DNA from: Luscinia megarhynchos
Lineage: Eukaryota > Chordata > Aves > Passeriformes > Turdidae
Reading direction: 5' to 3'
Length of the DNA: 64,000 nt
NCBI GenBank assembly: GCA_034336665.1
Contig: JAPFBE010000002.1
Coordinates: 14,796,906 to 14,860,905 of the forward strand
Shown here: piece by piece, positions 1 to 12,269 of the stretch
Numbering within the stretch: the first letter of the stretch is position 1
Layout of the letters: each line of letters opens with the position of its first letter
Notes under the pieces: generated by a model
Seen by the model: the letters and a program-made list of their open reading frames with translations, nothing else
The model's database searches: none
Told to the model about the DNA's origin: nothing
Made by a program: the position numbers and the translations under genes

Positions 1-3000
1 TGAAAAACCTCTCCAATATCATTTACCATCACAGAAATCATGCATGGGGGGAAAAGAAGCACGCTGCAAGGTTTTGAATGCCATCTCTGTGGTGCAAGTA
101 AAACCTGCTACTGGGCAAGCCACTCTGCCAGGGTAAACATCATCCCCCTGTGTCTTCTCTGAAGTGCCTCTGGAGTCTTGGGACTCTGGTCCGTGGTAGA
201 GTTTTCCTGACCCTGTGCAAAAGATGCAGTGTTGATGGGACTTGAAGAAGAGGATTGATCTCGTGTCATCACAAGACAATGTCAGCTATATTTACATATA
301 TTTAGGTCACTAGCTTCATCTAGGACTTCAATACCCTCAGCAAAAACAATCCCAAGAGCTGTCAAAGAAAGTTACTCCTATGTTTCAGTGTGTTGCTGCT
401 AGAAGGTTCATTTTACTAGTGCCTGACCTGATTCTTCCTTCCATTTGAACACATTGTCTTGTCCCATCTGACAAGTAAATAAAGCAAGGAAGCTGCTTCT
501 TTTGCAGCAGTCTTTCATGTATTTTGAAGTTGTGATGTTCGCTTTTCATCTTTTCATGTCAAGGATGAAAAGCCCCAAGATAACCTTTCCTTTTTTGCCC
601 TGAGTACTAAACTGTATTCATTCACTGAAGCCCTCTTCCAGTTGCCACATGCTTGTTGAAGTTCTCACATTTGTGGCTGCAAATTCACATAAACGTGACA
701 GAGGCAGAATAAGCCTCACCTGAAAACCCCTGTCAGCTGAATGCAGACTTTTGAGAAGCTCCAGTCTGAGACTTCAGCTCTGTTTCTCTCTGGAAGCCAT
801 TTATACTTCAAGATTTTACTGAAGTGCTGATTTCTTCCAGCAGGTACCCCATCTCAGACAACAGTAGCTCAGATATTCAAAAAGAGAGCTCTTGCACTGT
901 GAGGCACTCGAGTGTCCTCCAGTTCAAACAATGTGATCCCTTCTCATCACAGAAATTTCAGGGAAATGTCAGAGATTTTGATTTTTTAATCCCAAAAGGG
1001 CACTACTATGTAAAATGTCTTTTGGAGTACAGGGAATAAATTTCATTTTTGAAAGTTTAAGGTGTAAGAGGTTGACCCCTGGGAAATAAGCATACTGCTT
1101 CGCTTGCTGCTTTAATGAAAGTCCTCTGCCAGAGAACATGAAGTTCTTTATGGAGTTTGCTTTGTAATATTGACTTACTTACCTGGGCTGGCAAGGAGCT
1201 CATATCTCTCTCTCAAAAGTCACATTAACTGCTTCACTGCTACCCAGCGTGAGGTGGTGCCAATGCTGTAATTTGCAGCAGTAAAACAGATTAGGGGTTG
1301 GCCAGGCTGCTGCCTCTCCTTGCTGCTAGCCAGGAAACTCAAGGACCTGTTACTGTCCTGCCTGCTTGATCCCACCTTCCTGGGCTGCACTGCTTGTCCT
1401 TAGTTACAGATTCTGGCCATCAGATCAATTCCTACAAACGTGTGTTATCCCCAGTACACAGCTACTGCAAATGAAAAATATACAGACCAGATTGAGCACC
1501 TATCACACTTCTGCTCAATACTCTGTAACAAGATTGATGACTCCTGCAGCTCCCAGTCCTGCTCCTATAGAAGTCAATACATCCATTGCCAGTGTGAACA
1601 GGAGCAGCTCCCTATTTCGACAAAACACAACCCCTGCAAAGGTACCTCCCTCTAATTCCTTGCTCCCAAGGAGAGCCTCAATGTCCTTGCAGGCTGTCAC
1701 ACTTCCCTGAGCAAGCACGAATCACGGGCAGTAAGATGTTGCCACGGCGTTCAGGCTGGGCAGCAGACTGAAGCAGAGCGCTCTGCTGAGCCTGTTTGTG
1801 CACGCACTGAGCTCGCCTAACTTATCTGTTAATTGCTTTGACCTGTTTGTTTACTTCCTGCTCGGGAATCTCAGAATTTACTGCGCTCAGAATGACTTCT
1901 GGATTGCAGTGCTGAGCAAACATTGACTTAACCTTTCCGTTACTCTGTGTCAATATTTCCTGTCTATTCATATGCATGTGCTATTGCCCTGGATAAACCA
2001 GGACTGTGCTCAAAACGAATGCTCTTTTATTTATCTGCAGGTATCGCATTGTGCAGGCACACAAAGCACCCACAGGAGCGTCGTTAATAAAAAGCTTAAC
2101 CCTTATCAAACAAAGAAGACGTACCCGTGGAGCACCGGGCCGGCACAGCTCCAGTTCAGAAAGCTTTTCTGGTCCTTGTCCTCACTCCATCTCCTCTCAC
2201 AACCAGAGCACCTGGTACAGGCAGCGTTGATCCCTGTTTCCCAGCTGCAGCAAGCCAGAAAACAGGAAGATACTTTCAGTGAGCTCTGTTTGGGACACGA
2301 CCTTCACCCCCGGGTTGTACAACTAGATGACAGTTCAAAGGACACCCTAAAATTGACCACTAAGCATTCTGGGAGCACTAACACCAGCAGCGAGCCGTGC
2401 CACCAGAACTACTAAGATCAATAGAGTGTTCAGGCGCTTCCAGCAGCATTTTGTGTGTGTTTTGTGGTCAGCGAGCAGAATGGAAAATGAAAGTCAGTTA
2501 GAAATATTTAATTTTGTATCTGAGATGACAAAACCAATTATTTTGTTGCTGATTCCCAGAATTGCTCTTTATTCTGCCTAACTCTGTGTACCTAACTTAT
2601 TACTTAAGAGATATTATATTTCAAAGGGCCATTTTATGAAGTCCTTTTGGGACTCTTGCATCTAAAGGGGACTTTGTAAAAACAAACTTTGATCAGACTT
2701 GTTTGATCTAAGAGCCAACCGAGCTTGGTAAAAGATGAAGAGCTGTTTGTGCACTGGCTGCCTTTCTGAATAATTCCTTCCTTAAACAGTGAAAGGTTCA
2801 ACACACTTCAAACTAATCATAGCGTTTCTTTTTCATGGGTGATAATTAGAAATTTTCCTACTTATAAGTTGCTTGGTTCTCTCCAATGCAAAATTTGTCA
2901 GATTAGCCTTTACATCAAACTTTAAGCTCTGCCATGTTGTAACTATGTGGAGTTTTTTTATTTGGACGTGGAGTCTTGTTTTTGCTTTTAACGAGACAGT

Positions 3001-6000
3001 ACTAATTGTTGCTTTATTTTCCTTAACTTCTACATGCATGCCTAAGAGATGCAAAGAGAAAAAAAATCACTAAAAAACCCCCTCATTTTCAGACTCTCAA
3101 ATACACTGGAAGGGTGAGGGCTTGAGGATGATTTTCCACAGAACAAGTTCTTGTTTTACTAAATACACCCATTAGACTACATAGAAATGGGGACTTGGAG
3201 AGAATCCTCACTTTACCTTTTGTTCCTCCACCAAAAAACTGAACTGTCTAAGCACAAAGGCAGAAGATGAATTTTCTCCTGTGATCAGACAGAATACATC
3301 TAGACAGATGACAACAAGCAATATTTGTGACATGATTTATGTCCACCCACCTGCAAATTAAATAGGCCTAGCAACTAAAATCAGTGAAAATAATTTATTT
3401 TATTAGTTAGTATAGAATTTTATCATCATTGTCTTTTCTTGTCAACTCCCAGAAAAGGTGTGCAACTGATCTCTTAAGATCTTTTTTAAGTCTTTCTTAC
3501 AAATAGTGCAAAATATTTTATTCTGTACACTGGTTCTCAGTATTGAAAGAAATTAGTTTATATCAGAAAATAATGAGTTAGGTCCTAGGAGATTTTATTT
3601 CAGTTTATGAGTTTTTGGATATAGGATGGACAAACTAAGCAGCATCTCAGAGTATTTTGCAGTCTCTGTGACTGAACAAGAAGCATATTTCACCAGTCTA
3701 AACCTAGTTCTTGTACAGTCTTGCTCAGCCAAAGAAGCATTTGGGACCCTGAAGTCGGAGACAGCTTTTTGGTAAGACTGTTGCAAGCTGGAAATTGGAA
3801 GCTGAAATCAGACACAAAATGTTTGTCTTTGCTCAGAAATCCAATCGTGGGAGTTTAAATGCAACTTCCCTTTGTTTAAAAAGTAAAACATGAATCAAGC
3901 CTTTTACTTAAGTCTTCCAGCTTTCTCTGAGAAACGATATCCCTTTCAATGAGCCTCAGGCATTCCCACTTGACTCAGGTTAATGCGTTTGGTCTCTATA
4001 GAAACAGCAGCAGATCCCACATGTAACTTGCAAAGGTCACCTCACTTTTGTACAAAAGCTCACATTGTCTCTTCCTTCTGTTCCATAAAACAGCAGTAAA
4101 AGGAAGCAAAAGGCAATGCACTGTACTCATCCAGAGGCTCAGGGCTCTTCTGCTCCTGCAGACGCTGATGAAAGACCAGACCCTTCAGTGCTTGTGCTTG
4201 CTGACCATCCTGGGTCAAAAGGAAGCACGAGCTTTTAAATACAAACTAAATAATACCATTGAGCTGGCAGGAAATTCAAACTGTCCTGAACTGTCTGGGA
4301 GCCAGCAAAGCTAATGAGCTGTACCATTTCCAAATGGGCTGTTGGTAACACCATCTGAGAGCTTGTGTACATACAGAGTTGTGCAGGTTTGGCTCAAAGC
4401 ATAATTCAAAATGGATTTAATTAAACAAGAGAAAAAATAATATGGAAACTTAAATAGATATCAAGCAAGCTTATGTCAATTTTATTAAGGAAGCAATTTA
4501 AACTGAAGCACAATAATCCTCTCTTAAATAGAGCAGAGCTGCCTTTTATCAAGGGTTTTCTAGTGCTTTAGCTGCTCTTGGTTTAAAAAGAAATTGAAGT
4601 TAAAGGCAGTCTGCGAGTCAGCTCCCAACCTCACTATCATGTCTGCTAGTACAAAAACAAAAATAATTTTGAGACATGGTGATCAGTGAGACACAGAGAA
4701 GAATGTTTGGAGGTATCAGAGAAATATACCTGTAAAGAGAGAAAGCTTTTTAATAGGAAAGTGGACCACTGGAAACAAAAAACCCCCTGAATTTCATACG
4801 GTTTGAGAGCACTTTTTTTTGTGTTCCAGTGTTCAGTTTCACTATCTTTAGTGCAAGGAGTACTGTTCTTTGGGGGGAGAAGTGTAGGTGAGAGAACTCT
4901 GCTCTATGTGCACAGACATTTCAGAAACAAGCCCTGTGCAAGCAAAGTGGTGATTAGTCAGAAAGGTAACTCCAGGCCACGGCCACAACCCGAGAGCCCT
5001 GGCCCGTCCCAGCCAGCTCACCACTCCCATTCAGGATTTCTCTCTGAGGCTTGTGGGTTACAGGATTCATGCAAACACCATCCATCTTCTTTCTCTCTGC
5101 CTTCCTTATGCAGCTGCTTTCTGCACTGTGGTATTCAGGGCAAAAGTGAAGCTTTGCTGCTTGTGCATGCATTTATTGAGTGCATTGGCCATGTGGCTGT
5201 GAGTTACTGTTCCCCTTAAAGCAGCCACATGAAATAGGATGTGTGCTTTATGCATAAAAGGCTAACAACGAGATCAGCTCTGTATTTGATAGCAACTCAG
5301 ATCTGTTGTGTGCAAAATTCTGATAACTGTGTACTACCAGCAAGTCACTGCCCAGAGGAATGATCAGTTCACAGAGCCACTCTGGGGATCTGGACACACG
5401 GCAAGTGACTCTGGCTGATGCACATCTTCAGCTCCTATTATGTTACTTACCAGCTTTGTAGGTTGTGCAACACTTTGGGTTTGCATTTCAACCCAATCTT
5501 CTTGCAAAAGGATGATGCTGGAGTCTAGCCAGCCAACTCCCTTCAAAAGAAATTTGCTTAGAAGTCTATAGTTATAATGTAAGTTCATCTTCAATTTATC
5601 TCAAACCCATTAATGTCTTAACAAAGTATTGTTTATAAGAAAGCAGAGAATACCACAGGGCATCTTTCAACTTTCTGGCTCCCTCCCTGCTGCTCAGAGA
5701 GGGCAGCAAATTGAACTAGGACTCCACAGAGACTGCCTGCAGTCACAAATGTGAGTGGTACCTAGCTCAAAAGGCTCCTAAGTGCAGGTGAGACCTTCAG
5801 ATGCCTCTGTAGCACTTACTGCTGTAAATCAAAGCAACAAGAAGTGCTTCAGAGGCATAAGGTGCTAGGCTCTAAAACCAGATTTCACATACTCTTCCCA
5901 TTACTTTCACAAGAGCCGAGCACATACATCTCTGAGGGCCAAATTTGGAACTAAATGGAATTCCCCATATTTTTCAATGCAGATACCACAGCACATGAGA

Positions 6001-7883
6001 GTTGGTAACATCTTGATAAGACTATATTGATAGTAGCATGTCCCATTTTAATCTAGTATGTCTCAAGTTAGAGCTGAGGTGTGTCATGCACGCATAAGAC
6101 ACATCTGTCTAATCCTGGAGTCAACTTGATTATTTTCAATAAGTGCTCTACTAAAAGAAGCATCAGGGAGATATGACACTGCTCCTCAGCTATCTTCACC
6201 ATCAGAATAAAACTCCTGTCTTTATACTGAGTTATTCCTCATATTCATATTTATAGAACCTCTTTCTTGTTGAACATTCTCCACCATTTTTTCCTAACAT
6301 AAAAAAAAAGGGCATGCTTTTTTTGTACTTCAGCTCAGCCTGTGCCCAGATAAATAAATGCCTTTTGTGCATCTGCAGATGTCTTCAGGTTGTCAGTTCT
6401 TTTTCCACTCACCTGGAGCTGATGCCCTGGAAGACACATATTCTTTGCCCCAGATATTTGTAAGATGGGAATAATCAGACATTGTGTAACAGGAATCCAA
6501 CCCTGCTCCAAGCAGTATGTTCCAAGTTAGAAAGATTTTATTTCTCTTCGAGGAGCTCTGCTTGCACAATGTAAAGTAAATAGCTGCTCTCATCTGTGGA
6601 AGATTTAGCAGGAGAGGGGAAAGGATCAATGCCAGCTCTGTCTGAAAGACATTAGTGCACTCGGAGTGCCTGCAATAAATGTTTAACCTTTTCCAGCTTC
6701 CCTGGGGATGGGCAAGTATTCAAAAATATCAGCACCCTCATACTAACACTTCACTTTGCAAATCAAAATGAATGAGATGTTTAGCAAACCACTGATAGAT
6801 AAATCAACGTTCTCTTTTACTGGACAAATAACATCTTTTATTAAACAAACAGTAGAAAGATTACCACTTTCTGTGTGAGTCAGAGTTAAATGCGAAGGAC
6901 TATCTGATTTTATCAAGGGCTGAAATTTCCCATTAATTCCATTTTTATTTAAAATTAATACCCATGGAAGTCTGTGATGACTGAGGCAGGTTTAATCGAG
7001 TGTATTTTGAACATCAAGTAGCTTGTGAGCACAACAGCAGCACTGCTGCAGAGTTGCCTGTCTGCATTCTGCTCATTTCTAGGAAAGGTCTGTGTCCCTG
7101 TCAAGACAAGGTACCATGGTGGGTGCCCAGATCAGTTCTGAAGTGAGTTGCTGAGTCCTTGAGCACGGTGCCACCTTGGCTGCCGGGCGCTGCTCACGGA
7201 CAAACCCCGCCACAGGGCGCGTGGGTGGGAGCAGGGCACGTCCTGTAACAGCTGCAAGGTGCTGGGAGGGCTTGGGCATCCTGCAGTGCACCACAGCTTC
7301 TTTAGCACAAAAGGTGCTCTTTCATTTGACTGCAGCAGACAAGGTGATACCACAGGGACTGCCTTGGTGAGGGGGGACATGAGGGCTAAAGGGGCAAGAA
7401 GAGATTTTGGTAGTAAAAGCTTATAGAGAAAGGCAGAAAATGCAGGATGAGAGAGGTCACTGCTGCAGGCTGTTAGCAGTGCCCAAGAGGAAACATTAGA
7501 CACTTAGATCAGCTCAAACTAAGACTGACAGTCATAGGTTGGAGGAGGGAAGGACAGAAAAGGTTAGAAATCTGCCTATTTATAACCTAGCCATGGCACC
7601 AATGGTTATGAATCCCTCAGCTCTGGAAACAGCCACATAAAACCTGATGTAGACACCTCTAAGTGTCTTTCCAGGAAGAATCCTTCAGTGCCTGAATCCT
7701 GACTATTTTTTGCACTAATCTCCCTTACTGTCATCTTGTATATGGATTTTAAATCACTTGTAAAAACAAGTCCTTTTGAAAGCTTTCAGGGTGAAAGTAG
7801 TATTCCACATCTCTCCAAAGCTAAATTGGACATACAGAAGAGCTTAGAAACATTATAATTTAGAAGTTGTATATATAGATACA
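1..7883. other. Gene-free, AT-rich sequence
   Basis: No recognisable gene. Short open frames occur on both strands; the longest, 147 codons at 1972-2415, follows an acceptor-like 'tttatttatctgcag' but encodes nothing I recognise. A CpG-richer patch lies at about 7170-7240. The possible ancient repeat at 1538 is the only repeat I can suggest. Confidence 0.7.
1538..1579 (-). repeat. Possible ancient amniote repeat fragment
   Basis: On the minus strand this reads 'ttgacttctataggagcagg' followed by 'actgggagctgcaggagt'. It resembles the 'ttgacttcaatgggagc...gggagctgcagg' motif widespread as an old CR1/L3-like remnant in turtles, crocodilians and birds. It is short and diverged. Confidence 0.3.
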
Positions 7884-7890
7884 TATCTGT

Positions 7891-7891
<1 letters not shown>

Positions 7892-7940
<49 letters not shown>

Positions 7941-7953
7941 GTCTATCTATCTG

Positions 7954-7988
<35 letters not shown>

Positions 7989-7993
7989 GTCTC
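7892..7993 (+). repeat. (TATC)n microsatellite
   Basis: About 25 tandem TATC (GATA on the other strand) units over roughly 100 nt, interrupted by a few TGTC variants near 7941, 7952 and 7989. It directly precedes a CR1 copy and is likely length-polymorphic. Confidence 0.98.
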
Positions 7994-8309
7994 AGGCTCA
8001 GTGGGGACCTTGTAACTGTCTATTAACTACCTGAAAGAATGTTGTAGTTAAGTAGGGGTCACCCTCTTCTCCTGGCTAGTAAGTGACAGGACCAGAAGAA
8101 ATGGCCTGAGTTGTGCCAGGGGAGGTGTAGATTAGATATAAGGAAAAAACTCTTCATAGAAAGAATGGTCAGGCATTGGAATAGGCTGCCCAGAGAAGTG
8201 ATGGAATCACTATCCCTGAAAGAGCTCAGAAGGCACGTGGGTTGTGGCACTTGGGAACATCCTTTACTGGTGAGCAGGTCTTTTCCAGCCTTAATGAGTC
8301 CATGATAAC
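7991..8309 (+). repeat. CR1 LINE 3' end, sense, abutting (TATC)n
   Basis: Begins directly at the end of the tetranucleotide repeat with 'ctcaggctcagtggggacct', then 'aactacctgaaagaatgttg', 'aagtgacaggaccagaagaa', 'gttgtgccaggggaggtgta', 'gcattggaataggctgccca', 'tcttttccagcc' and a decayed terminus 'gagtccatgata'. It is an older copy than the one at 57815, judging by indels. Confidence 0.9.
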
Positions 8310-8335
8310 ATATATATACATATATGTATGTATTT
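8310..8335 (+). repeat. TA/CA-rich low-complexity stretch
   Basis: Alternating 'acatatatatacatatatgt' immediately after the CR1 end at 8309. Such short AT microsatellites commonly seed at LINE 3' ends. Confidence 0.6.
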
Positions 8336-8339
8336 ATAT

Positions 8340-11300
8340 CAGAAATTTCAAAATCTAAATTGCTGTCTAAGTTTTGCTACTTTATTAACATACAGCACAA
8401 GCAAACCACAGAGAACTCCAACAGTGTCTTTAAGGCCCTAGTTTATCAAATTAAATCTTTGAGCAAGATCTTTGGATAAACACATGCTTAGCAAGCATGT
8501 ATCCAGCCGAGTCTGGGCCTGACCTGCCCTGCCACACTAATTATTGCCAAATGGGCACGATGTGCTGGTGTTTGCCACTGCAAGTCTGCAAGAAATGTTC
8601 CCTCCAAAAGCTGTCACTGCCTCCAGCAAGGGAAAACCAGTCTTTCAGTTCCCTAAACTCAAACTCTACATCTCTGCGTGTCTGTGTTTGCAACCCAGAA
8701 GGGATAAATGGGGAGGGAACAGCTGCCTGGGAGAAAATAATAATGCAAGGTACACCTGGCCCAAACTGATCTGCAGAGATCTGCCTTTCAGGAAGTCAGA
8801 AGCAGGGAGCTGCAGTGCAAAATTGGCACTGCTGTCACTGGGGTATATTTATAATAAATTATTCTGAAACATATGTGCTATAAAAGTAAGTATGTGTAAC
8901 TCCACCCTCAGTTTCTGTCTTAATGATGTTTTGTGCTCACTGTCAAGGGAGGCCAGCTGCACTTGCAAATTAGTGTTAATTTTGAAATGCAGCTGTCATA
9001 TGCAGTGGGTCAGAGTAATGAAAAGGGTTTTAATAAAAATTGAAATTAGTTAAATCAGAGTCTCACAAGTAATTTTTCCACAAGAGGAACAAATTACTAA
9101 TACCTCCTTTGTATTTCTCCAGTAATTCAACATTCCAGTATCATGTCAGTCACCTTATTTGCATTTTGTCATATTTTGTGGATTATTCAGTATTCAACTG
9201 CAGATCCCTCAGAGTCAGTGCAGTGTATCCTCTGAATGCTTATTACTGATAGCTCCACAATCAGTATTCTGCACTCATAACATGGAAGGAATTAACTGAT
9301 TTTATGTGCTTATGACATTCAGAGTAAAATATCTGAAAGATATTAGATAGATAACATCAGTATATGCATGCATAATAACATTTATCCCAACAATAAAAAT
9401 TATAGGGAAAGTACACATTGCTAGATTCAGTGTGCTTCCCCACTAGTAACAAACAAACCAAACTTCAATAACATTTGTGGGTTTTTAAATTGAGTTTCAT
9501 AATGAAATATTTTTTCTGCAGCCTTTTGTGTCTCACTCCCTAGGCAGCAATCCTGCCAATTCTTTGATATATGCTTGACTTTCAGTACCCATGTAATCCC
9601 AGAGGAGTCAGTGAGACTAGTCATAGACTTAAACAGAAGGAGATGAAGGATAGAAGACTTAGATTGTCTCTCTGGAAAGAGCTCATCATGACCCTTTGAA
9701 ATGGCCAAAATCTATGGAGCATTACAGAAATGTGCTCTTGAGAAAGGAAAAGCTATAAAGCTCAATTTGGTCCTGATATGTGCAAGCCCATTGGAAATGA
9801 ATGGCAGAATTTGATGTTGATCAAAGAAGAGGGAGTGTCTCCCCCTGACTCTGGTGGTTGCCCCAAGGGCTACCAGGTTTTTTTGTCTTGGGGGAGCATA
9901 CATTTTTGTCAGTTGTCTGTGAGTGCAAATCCAGAATACAAAAGTGATTATTTAGCAATTTAAGATCTAATCTGCTGGGTTTCCACATTGGGGAACTCCC
10001 TGGATGTTTCTTGGGTTTGCCCCTCTGTAATCAGATTATTATTTGAAGCTTTATCCATCGCAATTGATTTGCTCTGTAATGCATTAACTTGGTGTGATAT
10101 GTAATCTGCTAACATCTTCTGATGCTTCTTTCCACAGTGTTACCCCTGTCACTAAACAGTGCCTTGATGTGGAGGTGTTAGACAAAGTAACGTGTGATGG
10201 ATTTGCTAGTTGTAGGCAAATTAGGAGAGAATCCTAAAATAGGAATTGACAAATGCAATGTAGGTTTATCAAATGCCAGAAGCATTGCCAGAATCTGTCA
10301 AACTTCACATCCCCTCTGCCCTCTGCCTCCAGAAACATGTTATCTATTCAAAAGGTCCTATCTTTTAGCATTTCAGGGCTTTTAGCATTCACTATTAGCC
10401 ACTGATTGATTTTTTGGTATTGATATTCTACTGTAAAAGATAGAAAACACAAAAAAATCCCCAACCCTGCATCATGTGAATTGTGTCAGACAGGAAACCA
10501 ATTGTTGGACCTGAAATTTCCTGTTTGAATAATAATTTTGTGCTCTATCCTGATGGTAGTCTTGATTGACTGATATAGCCATAATGAATCGTGGAACAGC
10601 ATCAAGCAGTGGAGGTGTGAAAGCCTTCACTCAACTGTGTGTTAAGTTTTATGAGTTTCATTCCAGCTGGAGTGGAACAGAGTAGTGAACTTGAGCAGAA
10701 ATACCTATTAATTTTTACAGCTGGTTTGCCTATCACACTATAAACCATATTTTCTCGTGCCCAGTATTGGTTAAAAAAGAAATATCCCTTTCATACTTGT
10801 TGAGTCAGAAAAGTAGAAGAAGTGAGTTACTTTATTGACATAACTGAGGGTCTGCATTGCCTTTTAATGAGATTCATAATACTAATCCACAGAAGCAGTG
10901 CTGTGATGGAGGCTGCAGGATGGAGGGTCTATTTCATTTTAAGGCCTGTATTAAATGAAGTAGAAGGCTTCATATAACACCCAGATTTCTCATTTGCAGT
11001 AGCAGAGAAGAGATTCTTGCATGATAATGGTTGTAAAGCAGTAAGTCCTAGGAAATGTTTTTCTGTGGAAACAGACACTTGAATTCATTGACATAAAACA
11101 GTGTGGAGGTCAAGAATTTAGTAGGATTAAAACTGAACAGAGACACATCTTACACAAACAACCACTGGTGCCATTAATCATGGTAGTGGATCAAGGTTTG
11201 ATCTTCCATTTTCAGCCTCTGAAGTTGAATTTTAAAGTTGAAATGGAAGAAGGTGAGGTATTTCATCATCTTCTGCAACACCCAGACCTGCCTGCAGTGA

Positions 11301-11886
11301 GAGGCAGCTACAGATGGGGCTGGACCTGCTGTGAAAAATGGCTCCCAATCATTTTTCATCTTTTTTAAATAATGTTGTTTTACTGATCCACTGTTCCATT
11401 TATGGCTTTCAAAGAGGCTAAATTCAGAATATTATGAAATGGATATTATAAGATCACAGCTGAAAATGCAGCTTTTTGTGCAGCAGCCTCTGGGCTCAGC
11501 TTTGGAAGCTTCTTGACTTTCCTGTGACAAGATCCAAGATCATCAGGGAATGCTTGGGAACACTTTAAGAAATTTAATGTATTTGCTGCTACCAGGCAAG
11601 GGAAAAGTAAGCAAGCTGCTCTAGGAGCTTCAATGAGCATGATCAGCTGCCTTTGTTACAGCTGCTCCCAGCTGAAGAGGGCCAAGCAGTCTTTTAGATG
11701 GGGCTCAGTTAAGAAATATATGGGAGTGCAGCTCCCAGAGCACAGCTAATAGATAGAGCAGTTTATACAAAAGGGGACAAAGAAGAGGGACTCAGGTCAA
11801 TTTTTCTGCTGCAAAAGTCTCAGATATGGTGTTAACACACCATAAAGTGGTTTTCCTGGCAAACTATCCATGCCAAGGTTGAGACT
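8340..11886. other. Gene-free, AT-rich sequence
   Basis: Nothing recognisable. Open frames are all below 110 codons and lack domains. Confidence 0.7.
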
Positions 11887-12262
11887 TTGGCACAGAGTAA
11901 GTTGCAAACGGTGGATGCAACCTGCAAGTGTCCCAGGCTGCAGGGACTGCTTGGAGACTTTCTGAGGCCAGGAGAGAGGCCCTCTGTCCTGCAGGAGCTG
12001 TGCTGCCAAGTGAGGGAGTTACAGGAGAAGAGCATCAGAGAAGAGGAAAGGGAGGTAGAGAGGATCTTCTCTGAAAGGAACAGTTTGAAGAGCTGAATCC
12101 CATCTGCAACAGGGGGCAGGTGGTGTTCTCACCTGGTATTAAGGTAAGTGCAACCTCTGGAGAAGGTGAAGGTTGGAAGTCAGTGACTTCTGATGCCAAG
12201 AGAAAGGCTTCTGCCCCACTGAAGAGCTTACAACTGCAAACCAGATTTACTGCCCCCAAAGT
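11887..12262 (+). pseudogene. Probable CR1 ORF1 relic (coiled-coil fragment)
   Basis: The frame from 11887 to 12096 gives a 69-residue peptide with a CKCPRL motif, then a charged heptad-like stretch (LQELCCQVRELQEKSIREEE followed by REVERIFSERNSL). This resembles the coiled-coil region of avian CR1 ORF1 proteins. Further on, in another frame (12219-12266), LKSLQLQTRFTAPK resembles the 'LQNRF.AL' segment that follows in CR1 ORF1. The two parts are separated by a stop and a frame change, so this is a decayed fragment and not a gene. The identification rests on remembered family features. Confidence 0.5.
12106..12119 (+). promoter_or_regulatory. CTCF-like site inside CR1 ORF1 relic
   Basis: 'gcaacagggggcag' matches the CTCF core (CCASYAGRKGGCR) at all but two positions by eye. 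Occupancy is unknown. Confidence 0.3.
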
Positions 12263-12269
12263 TTGAAGA

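Noticed and set aside
1972..2415. 147-codon frame preceded by an acceptor-like site
   Set aside because: No recognisable domain, no paired donor, and a length expected by chance in 64 kb of six-frame sequence.
7892..7993. Tandem array considered as CRISPR-like
   Set aside because: It is a pure tetranucleotide microsatellite without spacers, in vertebrate DNA.
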